Source: Coprinellus micaceus (taxonomy: Eukaryota; Basidiomycota; Agaricomycetes; Agaricales; Psathyrellaceae). From it: DNA of 64,000 nucleotides. Numbering within the stretch: position 1 is the first letter of the stretch; each line of letters opens with the position of its first letter. Shown piece after piece: positions 23,721 through 36,839 of this stretch. The stretch covers positions 1-64,000 of the forward strand of contig OX596340.1 of assembly GCA_951394405.1 (NCBI GenBank), in the 5' to 3' direction. The position numbers and the translations under genes are program-made. The notes under the pieces are model-generated. The model ran no database searches, was not told the DNA's origin, and saw only the letters and a list, made by a program, of their open reading frames with translations.

Positions 23721-23869
23721 TATGCTTGTGCAGTGCTGGGGAGATGGGAGGAGGTAACGGGCAAACGAATGGTCGAAGGGAGACAAATGAAACGCCGATT
23801 TGGCTGTGCCTTTGTATCCATTTGAGGCCGACAATCGAATCGACGACCTAGAATCAGCTAGCATGCGTG

Positions 23870-25020
23870 GTTTAAAAACGCGAGACGACGAGGGGTCATC
23901 AAGTACTCGCGTTTAGACTGGGAGGTCCTGCGGTGAATGTGTCCTCCCCACATATTCGCCCCAAATAGCAAAGAACCACACCACGCAGAAACGTAAGGAA
24001 TCCCTACGAACCAGTTCTTCCATCCTTCCGACACCCGCAAACCGTACTGTCCCTGAGTAGTCCACCTCACTTATAGGGGGTCCAAATCCCACTGGAAGCG
24101 CTAGATACGGCAAGCCGCCGTTCCGCGCTGCCCGAGTTGATCGAAGCCCGACACGCGGAGGTGGAGAGCTGGAATACAACGAATTTAACGGGGTGGCTGA
24201 CATGTACACCAGCCAAGAGAGACTCGTCGAGAACGCATATGCCACCGCGATGAATAATTTCACTGTCCATCCAAGACCGACCGACCATGCTTCGCCTGAG
24301 CCATCACCCTATCTGGCGATCTTAATCTTAGGAAAGCACGAGATACGACAAGCCGTCGCTCCCTACTTTCAGAGATGATCGAAGACCTACGCAAGGAGGT
24401 GGAGAGCCAGATCCAACGACGGGTTCGGGTAGATCCAATTTCGAAAGGTGGATCTCGAGGTGATGTATCCGATAGCACCCCCCGAACGAGGGTCAGAGGA
24501 AGAGGCGTTGATCAAGAGAACGCGCAGTCCAGACTCTATGGGTGGACGCGAGCCGTTGCACAAGGTGAACCCAAACTCCGCCGATAGAATTTCTCGGATC
24601 GATCCAACACATCCAGGTGCGAGATAATACGAACCGCTTCGTCAAGGACGATCTCAGGCGCGCACTACCCAGTAGCACCGACCAAACGCCGAAATACTAC
24701 GCCGCGCTCAACACACCAACGAAGGTCGAGACACAACGAGAGTATCGGATTCGTGGTGTTCCTGGAGGTGCGGCATGGGTCGTCCTATCGATGAAGATAG
24801 CCGCAGGGTACCTCCTTCCTCGAGTTGAGTCCGCGCAAGGCTATATGTAGAGCGGATCACCGTGGAGAGGGAAGCCACGCAGTTCCAAGACTCAGTGGGC
24901 GATCTCGTGAGTGCAAGACCGGGCCAGGGACACTGCAAAACGCGACAGAGAAAAGTCCTACCACGACTTTGGTATCGATGAAGCCATCCAGGGAGACGAC
25001 GAGTGAAGGAGAGACGGCAC
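23870..25020. repeat. Decayed dispersed repeat R3, copy A
   Basis: Collinear with 36840-37880: CCCCACATA, CCCACTGGAAGC, AAGCCGCCGTTCCG, CAAGAGAACGC.CAGTCC, GAGACACAACGA and TTTGGTATCGATGA appear in the same order. It also contains an internal partial duplication (about 24090-24160 versus 24320-24400). No intact frame. Confidence 0.7.
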
Positions 25021-25969
25021 CAGCAGGCTAGTTGTCGACGACCCAGCATACCCCCTCCCCAGTGCCCGGGAATAAACCACTCTGAACGCCTGGACATTCC
25101 CGTAAAGGAGCCTTGCAGCACGCGAGTGAGCTACGCAGGTGCAGGTGGGGGAGAATAAGGTGGGGATCATGCTAGCGAGTTATCGAGTGCCGCGGTTGGA
25201 AGAAAGTAATCATCCCCTACTGCGCCCCCGCTTACCTGCGGTCTCGGGCCGTCGCTGTCGCAGTGGTCGTCCCGCCGCCAGCCCTGTCAAGGGTGTCGTT
25301 CCACAGCCTAGCTTGGGCGGGTGGGTGACTTTGAGTCCGGGTCAACGTAGAGAGGTTCTGCCAAAAGGGAGCAAGCAGTCTCGACTGCATGCTATGCAAA
25401 TCACCAAATTAATGGACGGTATCATAGAACCCATCCTCGGTACCCGCCGAGATGCGTTTGGGGTGCCGATCCAAATGTAAAGGTGTACCTGCAGAGCCAG
25501 ACAGCGAGGACGATAGAACGGAGCAGAAACGCGAGAACGCTCATCGAAGCCAAGTTCGTTGCCTAGCTTCCGACGCATTGGACTGTGATGCAGAACAGCC
25601 CTTGCGAGACGAGAATCCGGGTGGTCTAGTAGACACAGACTGGGTTCAACCCAGTAGTACATAGGCAAGGGTCCTGTAGCACGGCGGCAAGGATGAGTAC
25701 TTATCGATGGCCGTCGTACCAATCGATATCGCAACGATCGACCCTGTTCCGGGCCTTGGAGACAGAAACCAACACACGATTTTGCGTTAATCGAATTTCC
25801 CCGTTACAGATTCGAGGAAGCACGCGAAGATGAGGTCTAGGAGAGGTGGTGGTGGTCGAGGTCTAAGAGAAGGCTGGAACCGGGTTGTTCCAAATGTGGA
25901 TCTGGAAATTGCCGGCGGAGTTTCAAGCACCAGGGTCGAGGTTCCATACTACAGTCGAGTAGGCGCCTA
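25021..25969. other. Gene-free stretch
   Basis: Nothing recognisable on either strand. Confidence 0.4.
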
Positions 25970-26875
25970 ACTCGCAACGTACAGCGAGGAGGTGAGCGGG
26001 GTAATTGAAGTGAGGATGGTAAGCAGCGATGCGCGCAAGCTCAGTTAGAAACCAGAGCGAGCACCTCACCGCACAGCCCGCGATTGTCACTCGCGAGTGA
26101 CAAGTACATCGCCAGACTAGAAGGCTCCTCGAAACAACAAAACAAGACTAGAAGATGTCCTCGAAACATCTCACTCACGACACCTTTACGCGATCTTGAG
26201 TCCTCGGACTGAAAACGAGTGTGAAATGGATAGGGAAAGTGGAGAGCGCCTAACCCAGCGCATCGCTGATCTCCCACTTACCTATCGCCGGTGGAGGCGA
26301 GGTATTTCCAGGAAGACTTCCTACTGCTCGCAGCAGGTAACACGGACCCTCCCTCACTGTATCTCAGTCGTCGACTAGTACTGAAAGACCCCTATCGATC
26401 CTTCATCGCACATCACCGAGTTCATCCGAGGTCCATATACCCGGAGGACGGACCTGGACGGCGTCGAGGCCTCACACCGCTTCTGGTTATTTAAGCGCCC
26501 GTCCCCATGTGTGCGCACGTTCGTTCGTTCGTTCGTTGTCTCACGTCTTCGTGCGGGGGTTCTCTCTCCCTCGCTCCTTCTCTGCACCTGGCCCATCGTG
26601 CACATCCATACATATACATACCTTCGCATACTGTACATGGGAATTTCAGTACGAACGGGATACTACTCATAGGCAACTCCGTACGACCGAAACGCACTCC
26701 TATCTCATGGGCTCAAGGGAGCGAGAGACCTCACGCTCACCCTAAGCAAGGGGAGGTCAATCGAGGTGTACGCCGCGTCCTAATACACGTAAACCCCACC
26801 ATGGTATATCTACCTACAGCTTCTGGTATGTCCTTCCGCCCTGTAGGGGTGCCGCGCTCAAATTCAAGCTAGGCA
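25970..26875. repeat. Decayed dispersed repeat R1, copy B
   Basis: Counterpart of 20880-21840 with the same landmark order. It has a short GTTCG tandem run at about 26519-26538. Confidence 0.7.
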
Positions 26876-26939
26876 TTGGCTAATCGCACTTCCTTTCTTG
26901 TGGGCCACGTCCTTCGGAGATCTCAACTCGTTCACCTGA

Positions 26940-27680
26940 TTTGCCGTTTAGGTGACTCCCAACCCTTTGGCGAGAGTCTTCGGATTTATTGCACCCCAAT
27001 CTTCTGCAAATCCTCTCTCAAAGGCCTTCCCCGTATCCTCTGGCCCAATTGACGAACGTATCACACTGATACTTGCCAGGAACTTCCAAGTCCTTCCAAA
27101 CGGTCGTCACCCCGAGTCGACGCGGTATTTGCGAGAAACGCACTGAGGTCTTCCGTCCTCTCCTACAACCCTCCATGCATATCCAATCCCCTCGACACGC
27201 ACCTTGCTTAGACGAGTAATCCATCCGTTCTACTATCGAACCAACTTCTCGAAGGGAGCCGTACCACGTCGAAGGTCTCCTCGAGGGCAAGTCCAGAAGC
27301 ATAACGCCGACGCGTATCGTCGATCTCACTCCGCATCTGCCAGAAAAAGGAATCTCCGCCGTCCAAGGTGTCCGAGAAAATCTCACTCCGGTGTCACACT
27401 TCACCATGTAGGATCTCCTCGTCCCGCTCTTCTCCCCTTCCGCAACACATTTGTCTCCTGCTCGGCCAGGTGAACAACCATCCTCCGCCGCACTTCTCTC
27501 ATCGCCCAATCACAGCCGCCTCGCTTCAAAGTGTCGACTTCCCAAACCACACACGAACCCCACCGAGTGAGGGATCCCACTTCTCGAGTCCGGTGCGAAG
27601 GCCTCACAGTTCCGCCCATACCGTTCGCGGAGTATCTCGAGCATATTAGCGGAGTTCGGTATGTTCGATTCACTGCTGAG
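26940..27680. repeat. Decayed dispersed repeat R2, copy B
   Basis: Counterpart of 23090-23720, directly following R1 copy B. Confidence 0.6.
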
Positions 27681-29477
27681 AAAACCACCCATAACCATAA
27701 CAGACAGTGGGTGGAGCCCTACTCGAAACGACACAACCAAACCCACCTCTCCGACAATTCAAACTCTCCCTCTTTCGCCCCACCAGACGCGTCTCGACGT
27801 ACTCGGCTTGAACGCACTGGGAACGGGAACTCGCGAAGAAAGCGTTGGTCCGTCCAGGCGAGAGGTAAGGATATAAGAGCCACCGACTCAAGCGAGGGTG
27901 AGAAGGGATATTATTCGGAGGTGGGTTACGCGGAGGATGACTATGGTCCTGGGTGGAACCGAGAGTGCATAGGTTCGAAGAGATGTCGGTTTGGAATCGA
28001 AGTATTTTCCTCGCGTCAGATCGGCGTACGACCGAAACCGACAGGAAGACTCGATGGCTAACTGCAACCTCTTCTCCGCGTCGAATGCCAGAGGTACCCT
28101 AACGAAAAGCGCAGTTTCGCAAGAATCGAACGACTCGTAGACGACGAGGCACCCACTCGCTGATGAACGGAATCGAGCGAGGGTCACTCTCGTCCCCGCA
28201 AACGGAGTATCAAGGCTCCACAACTTCATGGTCCCTCGGGTGAAGGTGACGAGCGGGCCGTGTACTGCGAATAGAATGCGTCAGTCTACGCGTATCGGAG
28301 GTTTGCGGAACTGAATTGATACGAGAGGGGTGGTCGAAATTAATTGAAACGGGGGACGAGGGAATAAAAATGAGGACTAAGGAAACCAGGGAGCGTGCTA
28401 GGCACGGTCGGAGACAATTCAGCGATATCTACTAGAGGTACCGAACGAGCGGAGGAGTGTAGGGAAGTTCGAGATGCGAGGAAAAGAATGGATGAAGTGG
28501 AGAAGGGCGTGGAAGGCAGGTGGACGATAGCAACACAGAAATGGGCAAACATCAAGTCAAACGAACGCTTCGTACTCACCTCCGTCATGCCCATATCACT
28601 ACAAATACCAAGCGTCCCATCTCCAGAGCCAAGAGTTACACCTCCTCAAGCTTCGCGTAGTTCACTCCGCTCAAAATCGCCACAACTGCTCGAGAGATTC
28701 GTTCCCCTCAAGGTCGTCGTCGCACGGGATCTTCCATATCCAAACGGCGGGAACACAGGGTCCATAGCCGGCCACCGGAAGACACAATCAATGCCTCCAT
28801 TCCAAAAGCGAGCGCCTGGGGCCGTGGTCTAGTCGACGGGGTTGGATCGGAGAGCTGGGGTACGAGCCGGATCGCGAGGTGGATTTGATACGCCCAGAAC
28901 GACGGGATTGGAAACATGAAGGGACTTATTTAGATGAGGGGGGCGAGGAGCGAACGGTGTTATAAGGTATACCTGGAGGCTTGAGCTGTATACGAGAGGG
29001 CCGGTCGCGTATCGAACGGGAATTAGAGGTTTAAGCACTGTGAATAACGCCGCCAGTCGACGGCGTCGACCCCTCCAGACGGAGATGTGCAAGGCGGTTG
29101 AAGTTGAGCGTGTCAGTTCTCGCGTTTTTGCGCTCCAGGTGTTTATAGCATTGTCCGGGCTAGAGGTGGTTAGGGGACGGAAGGAAGGAGGATTTCGTGG
29201 AGAAAGGTGACCCGAGCAAGTTCGGATTCTGCACCACGCTGGTCAGCGAAACGCGCTGGAGGATTAAACTCAAAAGGATCGTCGAGATATAGCCCACAGT
29301 CGACAGGACGAGACAGTCGACGTCTCTTGTCGCATCTACGACGGGTAGTCGATCGTCGTCGTCCCCCGTCAAGGTACAGCTCAAACTCCGCTGGACTCGA
29401 AGGACTGTGGGCACGTATGTGCCCGCACTAGGCGCTACTGTCACAGTCGCCACTCAACGAATGAAATAGATAAGAGC
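27681..29477. other. Gene-free stretch
   Basis: An open plus-strand frame at about 28395-28832 (145 codons) is hydrophilic and shows no domain. It has no supporting splice or neighbour evidence and is not called as a gene. Confidence 0.35.
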
Positions 29478-29915
29478 TCGTTCGGATGCTAAACCATGGT
29501 TTCTGGTGCTGGTTTCATGGAACTGTAATCAATTCCCATACCTCACCAAATTATGACACGTCCTCAACGGGAACTTCGGCGGAGCGGACATGGTCGTCGG
29601 GGAAATTTGGAAATCAACACTGCTCATCGTTGCCCACAGCGACGGCGCTCGTTTCCTAGCATCAGGAAACCCAAGCTCCCCTCTCTCTCATCTCCAGGAC
29701 TAACCCAGTTTTAACTACACTGTCGCTGTGATCGCTGTTCGAAACGGCGAGGTCGGGGTATTTGCCGTCGTCATCACAGCGACGAGCGGTATCAAAGCAC
29801 CCCTCGGTCGGGAACCGACCGACCAGGTCAATGGATTTGGCAGTCCCGTAAGGTCTGGGAATTGATCAGGAACCATCAAACCAGCACCTGAAACCATGGT
29901 TTGGCATCCGAACGA
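29478..29915. mobile_element. Foldback (MITE-like) element with long terminal inverted repeats
   Basis: Terminal inverted repeats of about 69 bp (29478-29546 and 29848-29915). The outer 38 bp match at 36 positions and begin TCGTTCGGATGC. The interior is about 300 bp, too short to encode a transposase. A small palindrome (GGTCGGGAACCGACC) lies at about 29806-29820. No clear target-site duplication was seen, so the class is open. Confidence 0.7.
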
Positions 29916-31005
29916 CCTAGGAGGCGAAATTTGAAATCCAAACGCCCACACTAGGCACGACGCACCTTGGAGTGTAAGGTCTGCCCTGTCGCTTTCATTG
30001 AATGTATTCGAATTGACGCCGTAGAGATACCATGACACGGCTGTGGTAAGACGACGGAGGGATGGGAGGAGGGACTCGTTAACGAGAGTGCGACCTCGTC
30101 CCTTTACAGCAGTGAGTTTAACCTCTCCTCTAGGCCGCCCGCTACCTCGTCACTGTCATTGGGACGCGATTTGTGACTGCCGACCCTCGTTTCCGGGGTT
30201 GGTATCGTTCGTCTCACATCCGATGACGTTTTATGGGAATTGGGGTCGAGGATAAGGGGTAGGGAGCGATGTCCTTCCGTGCCCTCGGAGAAGCCCACGG
30301 GTTTCAAGTAGTATTCGAACCTCGCCCCGACTTGTTGCGTCAGTGAACCTCAAGACGTTCAGCACGACTTAGGTAAAGGGGCCGCCAGGATAGCGAGAAA
30401 TGAATCCAGGTACACTTATGTCCTCAAACTCCCCACAGGACTCGAGGTTCCGGGAGTTGACATTCTTCGACTCTCAGCGAGACGAACACCGGTGTCAAAT
30501 ATCAGTAAGGCAGGCCGTTGCCTAGTATCCCATCGTCGGTCTTGCTCGAGACACAACAACACGCGCAGCTATACTCGCAGAAACAAGCTCAAGAGTCTGA
30601 TCAGCCCAAGTGAGAAAAGTGAGATCATGAATGGGATGCGAGACGCTTAAATTCGAAGGTACTTCCATGCGTCGTAGACCTCCCGGGTCACAACGCATAC
30701 CCGTCGAGACGAAGGATACCTCTAACCTCGAACAAAGTGCACGCACCAAGGGTCACAGAAATGAGACCCTCCGTCCTGGGTACTGGTACAAATCGATGAA
30801 GGTTGAGGGAAACACCTCAAAAAAGATAAAGAACATGAGGACATAACACGCTAATAAATCCATACAGTGACCTCCCTTCCTGCGACACTTCCCAACTCCA
30901 AGTTCTCCCCCTCCTCGACTCTCGATCTGTGAACGCTTCCCGGGCCCACAAACCAGGTATCATACCCCCCTCCCTACACTCTGAATCGCTCTACCCTCCC
31001 GGATC
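29916..31005. other. Gene-free stretch
   Basis: Nothing recognised. The right end is the 3' flank of the Atg18 gene. Confidence 0.4.
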
Positions 31006-34000
31006 CTACGACTTCCCGGGTGCAGCATCCGGAACCTCTCCTGCTGGGTCAACGTCTACCGAACCGAGAAGGCTGTGGAACAATGGACGTCAGCGAATTC
31101 GGCCTCAAGGCAATGAGCGAAATAAAACACGAGTGTAGGCGAACCGGAGTCTCGAGATACGGGGTGGAATGAGATCAGGATCTCGATTGGAAAAGATCGA
31201 GCACAATCCGTCCACCCCCGCTCAACGCAGCGCGGGGGTACAAACTCCGCCGAAGGCCGACCGTCGACCCACTCGACTCGAACCAAATCGCCCCCTCGAA
31301 ACCCCATACCCCGACACACACTTCTCAAATCAAACGCACACGCACCTATACTGCTTAACCAACCCGCACTCGCCTCCGTTCTCCAAATCGATACTGTACA
31401 GGTAGAGGTATCCTTCCGACGAGATAACCATGACGTGCGGCATCGTTCTAGCGAGAAAAGAGAAGGGAGAGGGTGGGTTAGTGGGGGTTCGATCGGCATG
31501 AGGGAGAGGGAATAGTACGGAGGATTAGGCAGAAAGGAAGGATTCGAAATTTTAGGAAAGAAGGGACGGGTTCAACGAAAAGGAGTATATCCTCCGAGAG
31601 ACGGAGTACAGAGAGCCGAGCAAATCGAAGCGTGAAACATCAAAGAGGCGAAGAGAGCAGGAAGGTCCACAACCCCGTCGACGTTACCCCGACTGCTCAA
31701 TGTGGGGTAGGAACCGCTCGAGTCGACGTCGAAAATAAGAACCGAACGCGTCTCGATTCAGATCCAACGTTCCATTCCATTCCACCCCCTCCTCACTCTA
31801 CCTCCCCCCGTCGCCAGATCGGTCACCCGTCCAACGCCCCGACGACCCCGTCCTCCTTCGCTCGCCCTTCGAACCCGACACCAAAGCCGGCCCGCGAAAC
31901 ACCCCTCGATCGAAAGGAGACCCCAACATGGCGAGGGGGATGTACGGCCAACGGGAATCAGGGCCGGAACACAAAGACGAAACCAAACGACAACCAAACC
32001 CGAGGAAACTAGGAAGGCGGAGAGGGGTCTAGAATTTGGGGAAGACGGGAAAGATGAAAAAGAGGGTACCGTCCGAGACGGGGACAATGGGAAAACGATC
32101 AAAGCGAAGAATGAAACATCAAAGTCGCGAAGAGACGAGGAAGGTACACCCCCACGATGTCACCGCCCCGAGTCCACAAAGGGAATGAAGGCCCACCCGA
32201 ACCAGCATCGAAAATAAGAACCGGACGTGCCTCGATTCAAATCCCAGGATTCCATACCGCGCCTCGTCACTGTACCCAACGTCCCACGCCACTCCGTCAC
32301 CACCTCACCACTCTATCCCCCCGACGAGACGCAGTCAACAACCCATCAAACACGCCGACGGCGACATCCTCCAACCGTCCTTCCCTCGTCCTCCCCACGC
32401 TCTTCCTCCGAACTCGACACCATTGCCAGCCCGCGAACGGGGCCGCGAATGCGGGGAGGGGGACGGGAAACGGGAACCAGGCCCGGACCTCCAAAGAAGG
32501 AACCAACCGACAACGAAACCAAACCCGCCGTGATCGAGACGCCACTCCGAATGCAGCAAACAAACAACACACCAAACCGAACGGAGCGTAGCAAAACGGA
32601 AACCAAACACGAAAAGAAGATACCCGAACGATGCGCGAAGATGGATTACCCAAACCAAGAACGAAAAATATGACCCAGCGCCAGGCGACGGGGACTCAAA
32701 CAGGGAGAGACCAAAGACAGAAAGACGACTCACGAACTCAACCCAACAACCGTCCTCACCCCCCCACTCGGCAGCGTGAGACTCGCAAAGTCGCGTTGGG
32801 GGTCCCACATCTCTTTCATCGACGTGGGGAGGTAGGAGCCTACCTGTTCGTGCGAACCGATTCGTTAGGTTGGTGGAGAGGGAGGTGGAGAGGGAGGTGG
32901 AGGGAAGGAAAGGGCGGGCGAAGGAGAACGGAGAAGCATGGGAATCCAGGGAAGAAGACATAAGAGAGAATGGCGAAGAAGAATGAAATGACCAATCGGG
33001 GAGATGAAGCGGCGAGAGGTACGGCATGCGCAGCACCGACGGCGAGGACGAGAGCGAGATAAAGAGTGACGGAATAAACAAGTAAAACGGGCAGAGGGAA
33101 TGAGAAAGGATGGACAAAACGGATGGGTAGACGAATAGGTATGGTGATACGAGCAAGAGTCGAATGAATGAATCGAAGGGGCATTCGAGTACGACACGGA
33201 CACGCCGAAGACGACGAGACCATACAGGTGAGGAACAGGTGTGAACGGCACGGGATGAAGGATGGACGTCCACCCGCAGTACGGTTCGGCACGTCGAGTA
33301 CAACAGACATGTCAATGTCAACACCCAGAGATCGCCGACGTACACGACCACAGAACACCCACCGGGAGAACGCGACGAACACGTGACATCCGCAAAGAGA
33401 ACGCGACGAACACAGAAATCGCCGAGGTACACGAATGAAATGAGCAAGATAAAAACGATAGTCAGCATACAATCCTCCCTCCACCCAATTTAACCACGTA
33501 CCGAATGCGTCAACGACTTGCCCAGATGCAGCGACCGCCGCGTTAGCGAAGATCTATCGAGGGTGTTAGCGCTTGGGTACTTGGATGTCAATAGGGAAAG
33601 GAGGTGGGGGGTTCGAACGTCAGGAAGAAAGAGGCGGGGGCGCGAGCAGGGCGTGAACGAAGGACGGGGAGGAAGTCGAACGCCAACGAAGAACGGGGCT
33701 CCGAAGCCGGATGCTAATCAAAAGCCGAACATAAGCCGCCCGAAAGCCTCGAATCCTCACGAATCAAGACCCCAAACACGGCGAAACGCAAGCACAGACA
33801 CGCGAGGGAAGTGAAGCTTCCCCAAACCTCAAAACTCATAACTCACCCGACACCTCCCCTCTTCTCCGCAAACGCATCATACCCCCCCTCCAACTGCGTA
33901 CTCTCCCGTCCATCCAAACTCTCCGGCGGGCTTCTTGGGCTGTCCTTGGGTGGGTCGACTGTGTATGCTTTCGCGCTGTTCATCGGGTCGACCATGTAGC

Positions 34001-35427
34001 CTTTGGTATTACCTTCGATGTAGCCCTTCGTGTTGGCCTCGATGTAGCCCTTCGTGTTTGAAGACGAAGACGAGTAGGACGAGTAGGAGGCGGAGGACGA
34101 TGACTTGTGCGCGCCGAGCTTGAATATGTGCACCGTTCCGTGCGCGGAGCTGACCTGCCCGTGTCCAGTAGTAAGCTTAAGACGAACGCAAACCAAATCC
34201 CATACTCACCGCCAACAACGTCCCCACAACATTAAAACACACACAATAAATCCTCGCCTCCCTCGCGCCCCTCCTAAACTGATACAGCTTCTCCGCGCCA
34301 GGGACGCTCCACACCCTAATCACCGTGCCCTTCTCCGACGTGGTCGCGAGGAGCGTCCCGCTTTGGTTGAGGGCGAGGTGCGAGAGGGGCGTTTTGTGCG
34401 CTTGGATGGCGTTGGCGACGGTGAGGCTGCGCGTGGAGAACAGGAGCACATCTCCAGTTCCACCGGGGGCGTTGGGTCCCGAAGGCGAATGGGATGAAGA
34501 TGAGGAGTAGTGGGAGGAAGAGGAAGAGGGTACAGGCGCGGGGTACGCGAGGTACGACCTCTCCACGTCCGGACTAAGCGCACACACCCCCTCTGGGTTC
34601 GGCTGCGTCTCAATCACATGCAGGAGGCGCATGTTGGAGATGTCGTACACGTAGATTTCGGACTCGAGGACGATGACGAGGGTCTTGCGGTTCATCTTGA
34701 CGGCGAGGATGGAGGAGGGGAAGAGGAGCTCGCAGATTGTGGAGTGGCGTTTTGTGTTGACGATTTGGAGTTTGCGGCGGGAGGAGGAGGGGGTGGGGGC
34801 TGCGGTATGGTGGTGGGAAGGAGTGTAAGGGGATGCGGAGGGGAGAGGGAGAGGGAGAGAGGGAGTGGGTGTTGGGAGATCGGGGTGGGCGACGCGGGTA
34901 GGGCGAGATCGTGGGGCGGCGAGGAAGAGGAGACGATGGAAGTGATCAGCCCTCGCGTTAAGCCTCACAAGCGACGAGAAACTCACCAGCCCCCGGCACC
35001 GTCGACGACGAAGGCGACGCCGCACCCACTAGCGCGATAAGCGACGTACAGAACAGCATTTCGACGATCGAGCGCGGTCCGTCGTCTATCCGCATCGCAG
35101 TCCCCGCGTCAGTCCTATCACAAGAGAGATGGGGGAGAGGATACAGCTACGCACTCATGGTGTACACCCTCCCGAATGGATCGCAGTTCGTGATGCTGTA
35201 GCCTCTCTTCGTCCCGATCGAGATGCACCTGTCCACAGAACCGTTTCGTTAGCCATGACCGAATATTCGGACTACATGGAAGGACGGACGACTCGGGGTG
35301 GTCGTCCAAAGGTTTCAAGCGCAAAATGGCCGGCGGGAAGGGGAACGATGGAGAAAAGGGTAAATACGCACGAGAAATCCTGGTTAAAGTTCGCAAACAG
35401 CATGTTGGCGTTTGTCTTCTCCGCCAT
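31006..35427 (-). CDS. ATG18: Atg18/PROPPIN, PI3P-binding WD40 autophagy protein
   Basis: Nine exons: 35427-35372, 35228-35155, 35085-34987, 34799-34210, 34154-33847, 33553-33502, 32843-32734, 31447-31346, 31072-31006. They total 1,458 nt, 485 residues, in frame. It starts [19 protein letters not shown] and continues through conserved Atg18 blocks ([42 protein letters not shown]). The seven-bladed beta-propeller carries the signature FRRG (251-254), which in PROPPINs binds PI3P and PI(3,5)P2. The family acts with Atg2 at the growing phagophore and at the vacuole. Blade-6/7 insertions contain an unusual TKGYIE repeat. Introns 5-7 are long (293, 658 and 1,286 nt). A paralogue such as Hsv2 is less likely given the start and block order. 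Confidence 0.93.
31562..32600. repeat. Tandem duplication of about 480 bp inside Atg18 intron 7
   Basis: The segment from about 31562 is repeated from about 32041 (offset 479 at the GAAACATCAAAG anchor, 31634 versus 32113). Similarity runs through AAAATAAGAACCG and CCGGCCCGC-like blocks to about 32600. It accounts for most of the 1,286-nt intron (31448-32733). Confidence 0.75.
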
Positions 35428-36839
35428 CGTGGTATATCCTTCCCAGATCCTTCAACTTCAGTTCCTTCTGGTATCCTCCAAGTTCACTCTAGCGAGTTAC
35501 TTCGTGCTTGTGCTAGTGCTATGTCGTCGAGCTGCGGCACCGTACCCCTTATCAGCCGCCTTCTTAGGTGCTTGCTGGGTCGCTGGGCGTCCGTGGCTGT
35601 CTCAAACCTCCGTATATCGTCTTCACTCTCCAACGCAGAGGTACACCCGAGCCGATTTCAACGAGAACGAAGGTCCGAGGATGAGGACGAGGTGGCGGTT
35701 GCTGTTGAAGGCTCGGACGATGACGCTCTCAGGGGTGTTCGCTGCACGGCGATGATCGATGACGACATCAGATCACGCGCAAGTCACGCTTCGTCGCCGG
35801 TGCGGGAGGTCCGGGATAGGGGGTTTTCCTCCCAAATGCGAGTTCTCCGTTGCTTGCAGCCTCTAGGCGAAGTGTGGGGGCATTGGATTCCATGCCTCGA
35901 TATGTAGAGGATGATTAAGGAGTGCTAGGGAGTCCAAATCCCCCGTAGTGATTCTGTGCTGGTATGTATTCAAACCAATCCGATACTGACCCTGGTTCCA
36001 GTCTCGCCGTACAATGTATGTTTTGATTTCATAAACGGGTGAGATCCCTCTAGTCCAAGCCTCCACAGCGTAAGGCTTTGCACAGCTAAGTCTTCTCAGA
36101 AGTTGTCTAAACACTTATAAGCTCTTCTCCGAACTTACCGATTCAAGCGAAGCAAGAGTGAGAATTAAAAGCGGGGATCCACGGGAAAGCGTAGTTTTAC
36201 CGTGACCCGTATAATCAGGTTCCATCGTAATAACGGAACCTGGCACATAGAACGGAACATGACCCCACCGCACCCGCGTAGATCGTTCAATCAAGTCGAA
36301 GTAGCAGTTAACCCAGGAGACTTCAACGCGACGGGAAGCCTGTCAATTTGAGTACGTCCAAAGTGAGCAAGTTCCCCCACTGGCGCGGACGCGTGGTGTT
36401 CGCTGTGTCGATGCCACTGTCGGTGTTGAGGTTCGAGGTCGAGGATCAGCAGAGATGTATCGGGGAACGACAAACATGTTTCCTCTCACGTCCTCCGAGA
36501 CCATCGCGAGAGGCATCGTCGACGCTGAGTCCCTAGCCGGGAACCGAGACGACCTAACGCATACCCAGATGCGAGATGGCATGAGCCCAGGGGGACATAT
36601 AGCCCCGCGAGTGCGTTTGGATTACAGGTGTCGGAAGAACGCAGGAATCGAGTTGCAGCGTAGCGTAGTCAAAGGGGAGTCCACCGTTCGATAGAATGCG
36701 ACCACAGGGGCGAGTACCACACACAGACGCACTGGCTTGAACCAGCCAACGCACATGCACTAATCCAAAACCTCTACTCAATTCTAAATCCTTGACACAA
36801 ACCCCTCCCCCCGTCCCACATTTCATCCCGCTTCATCGA
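35428..36839. other. Intergenic upstream of Atg18
   Basis: Probably holds the Atg18 promoter. Open plus-strand frames at 35129-35907 overlap Atg18 exons 1-2 and are regarded as shadows. No other gene is recognised. Confidence 0.45.

Noticed and set aside
32335..33468. 377-codon minus-strand open frame
   Set aside because: It overlaps Atg18 exon 7 and introns 6-7 in another frame; the Atg18 exons carry the conserved blocks.
35129..35907. Two long plus-strand frames over the Atg18 start
   Set aside because: They overlap Atg18 exons 1-2, which match the conserved N-terminus exactly, and show no motif of their own.
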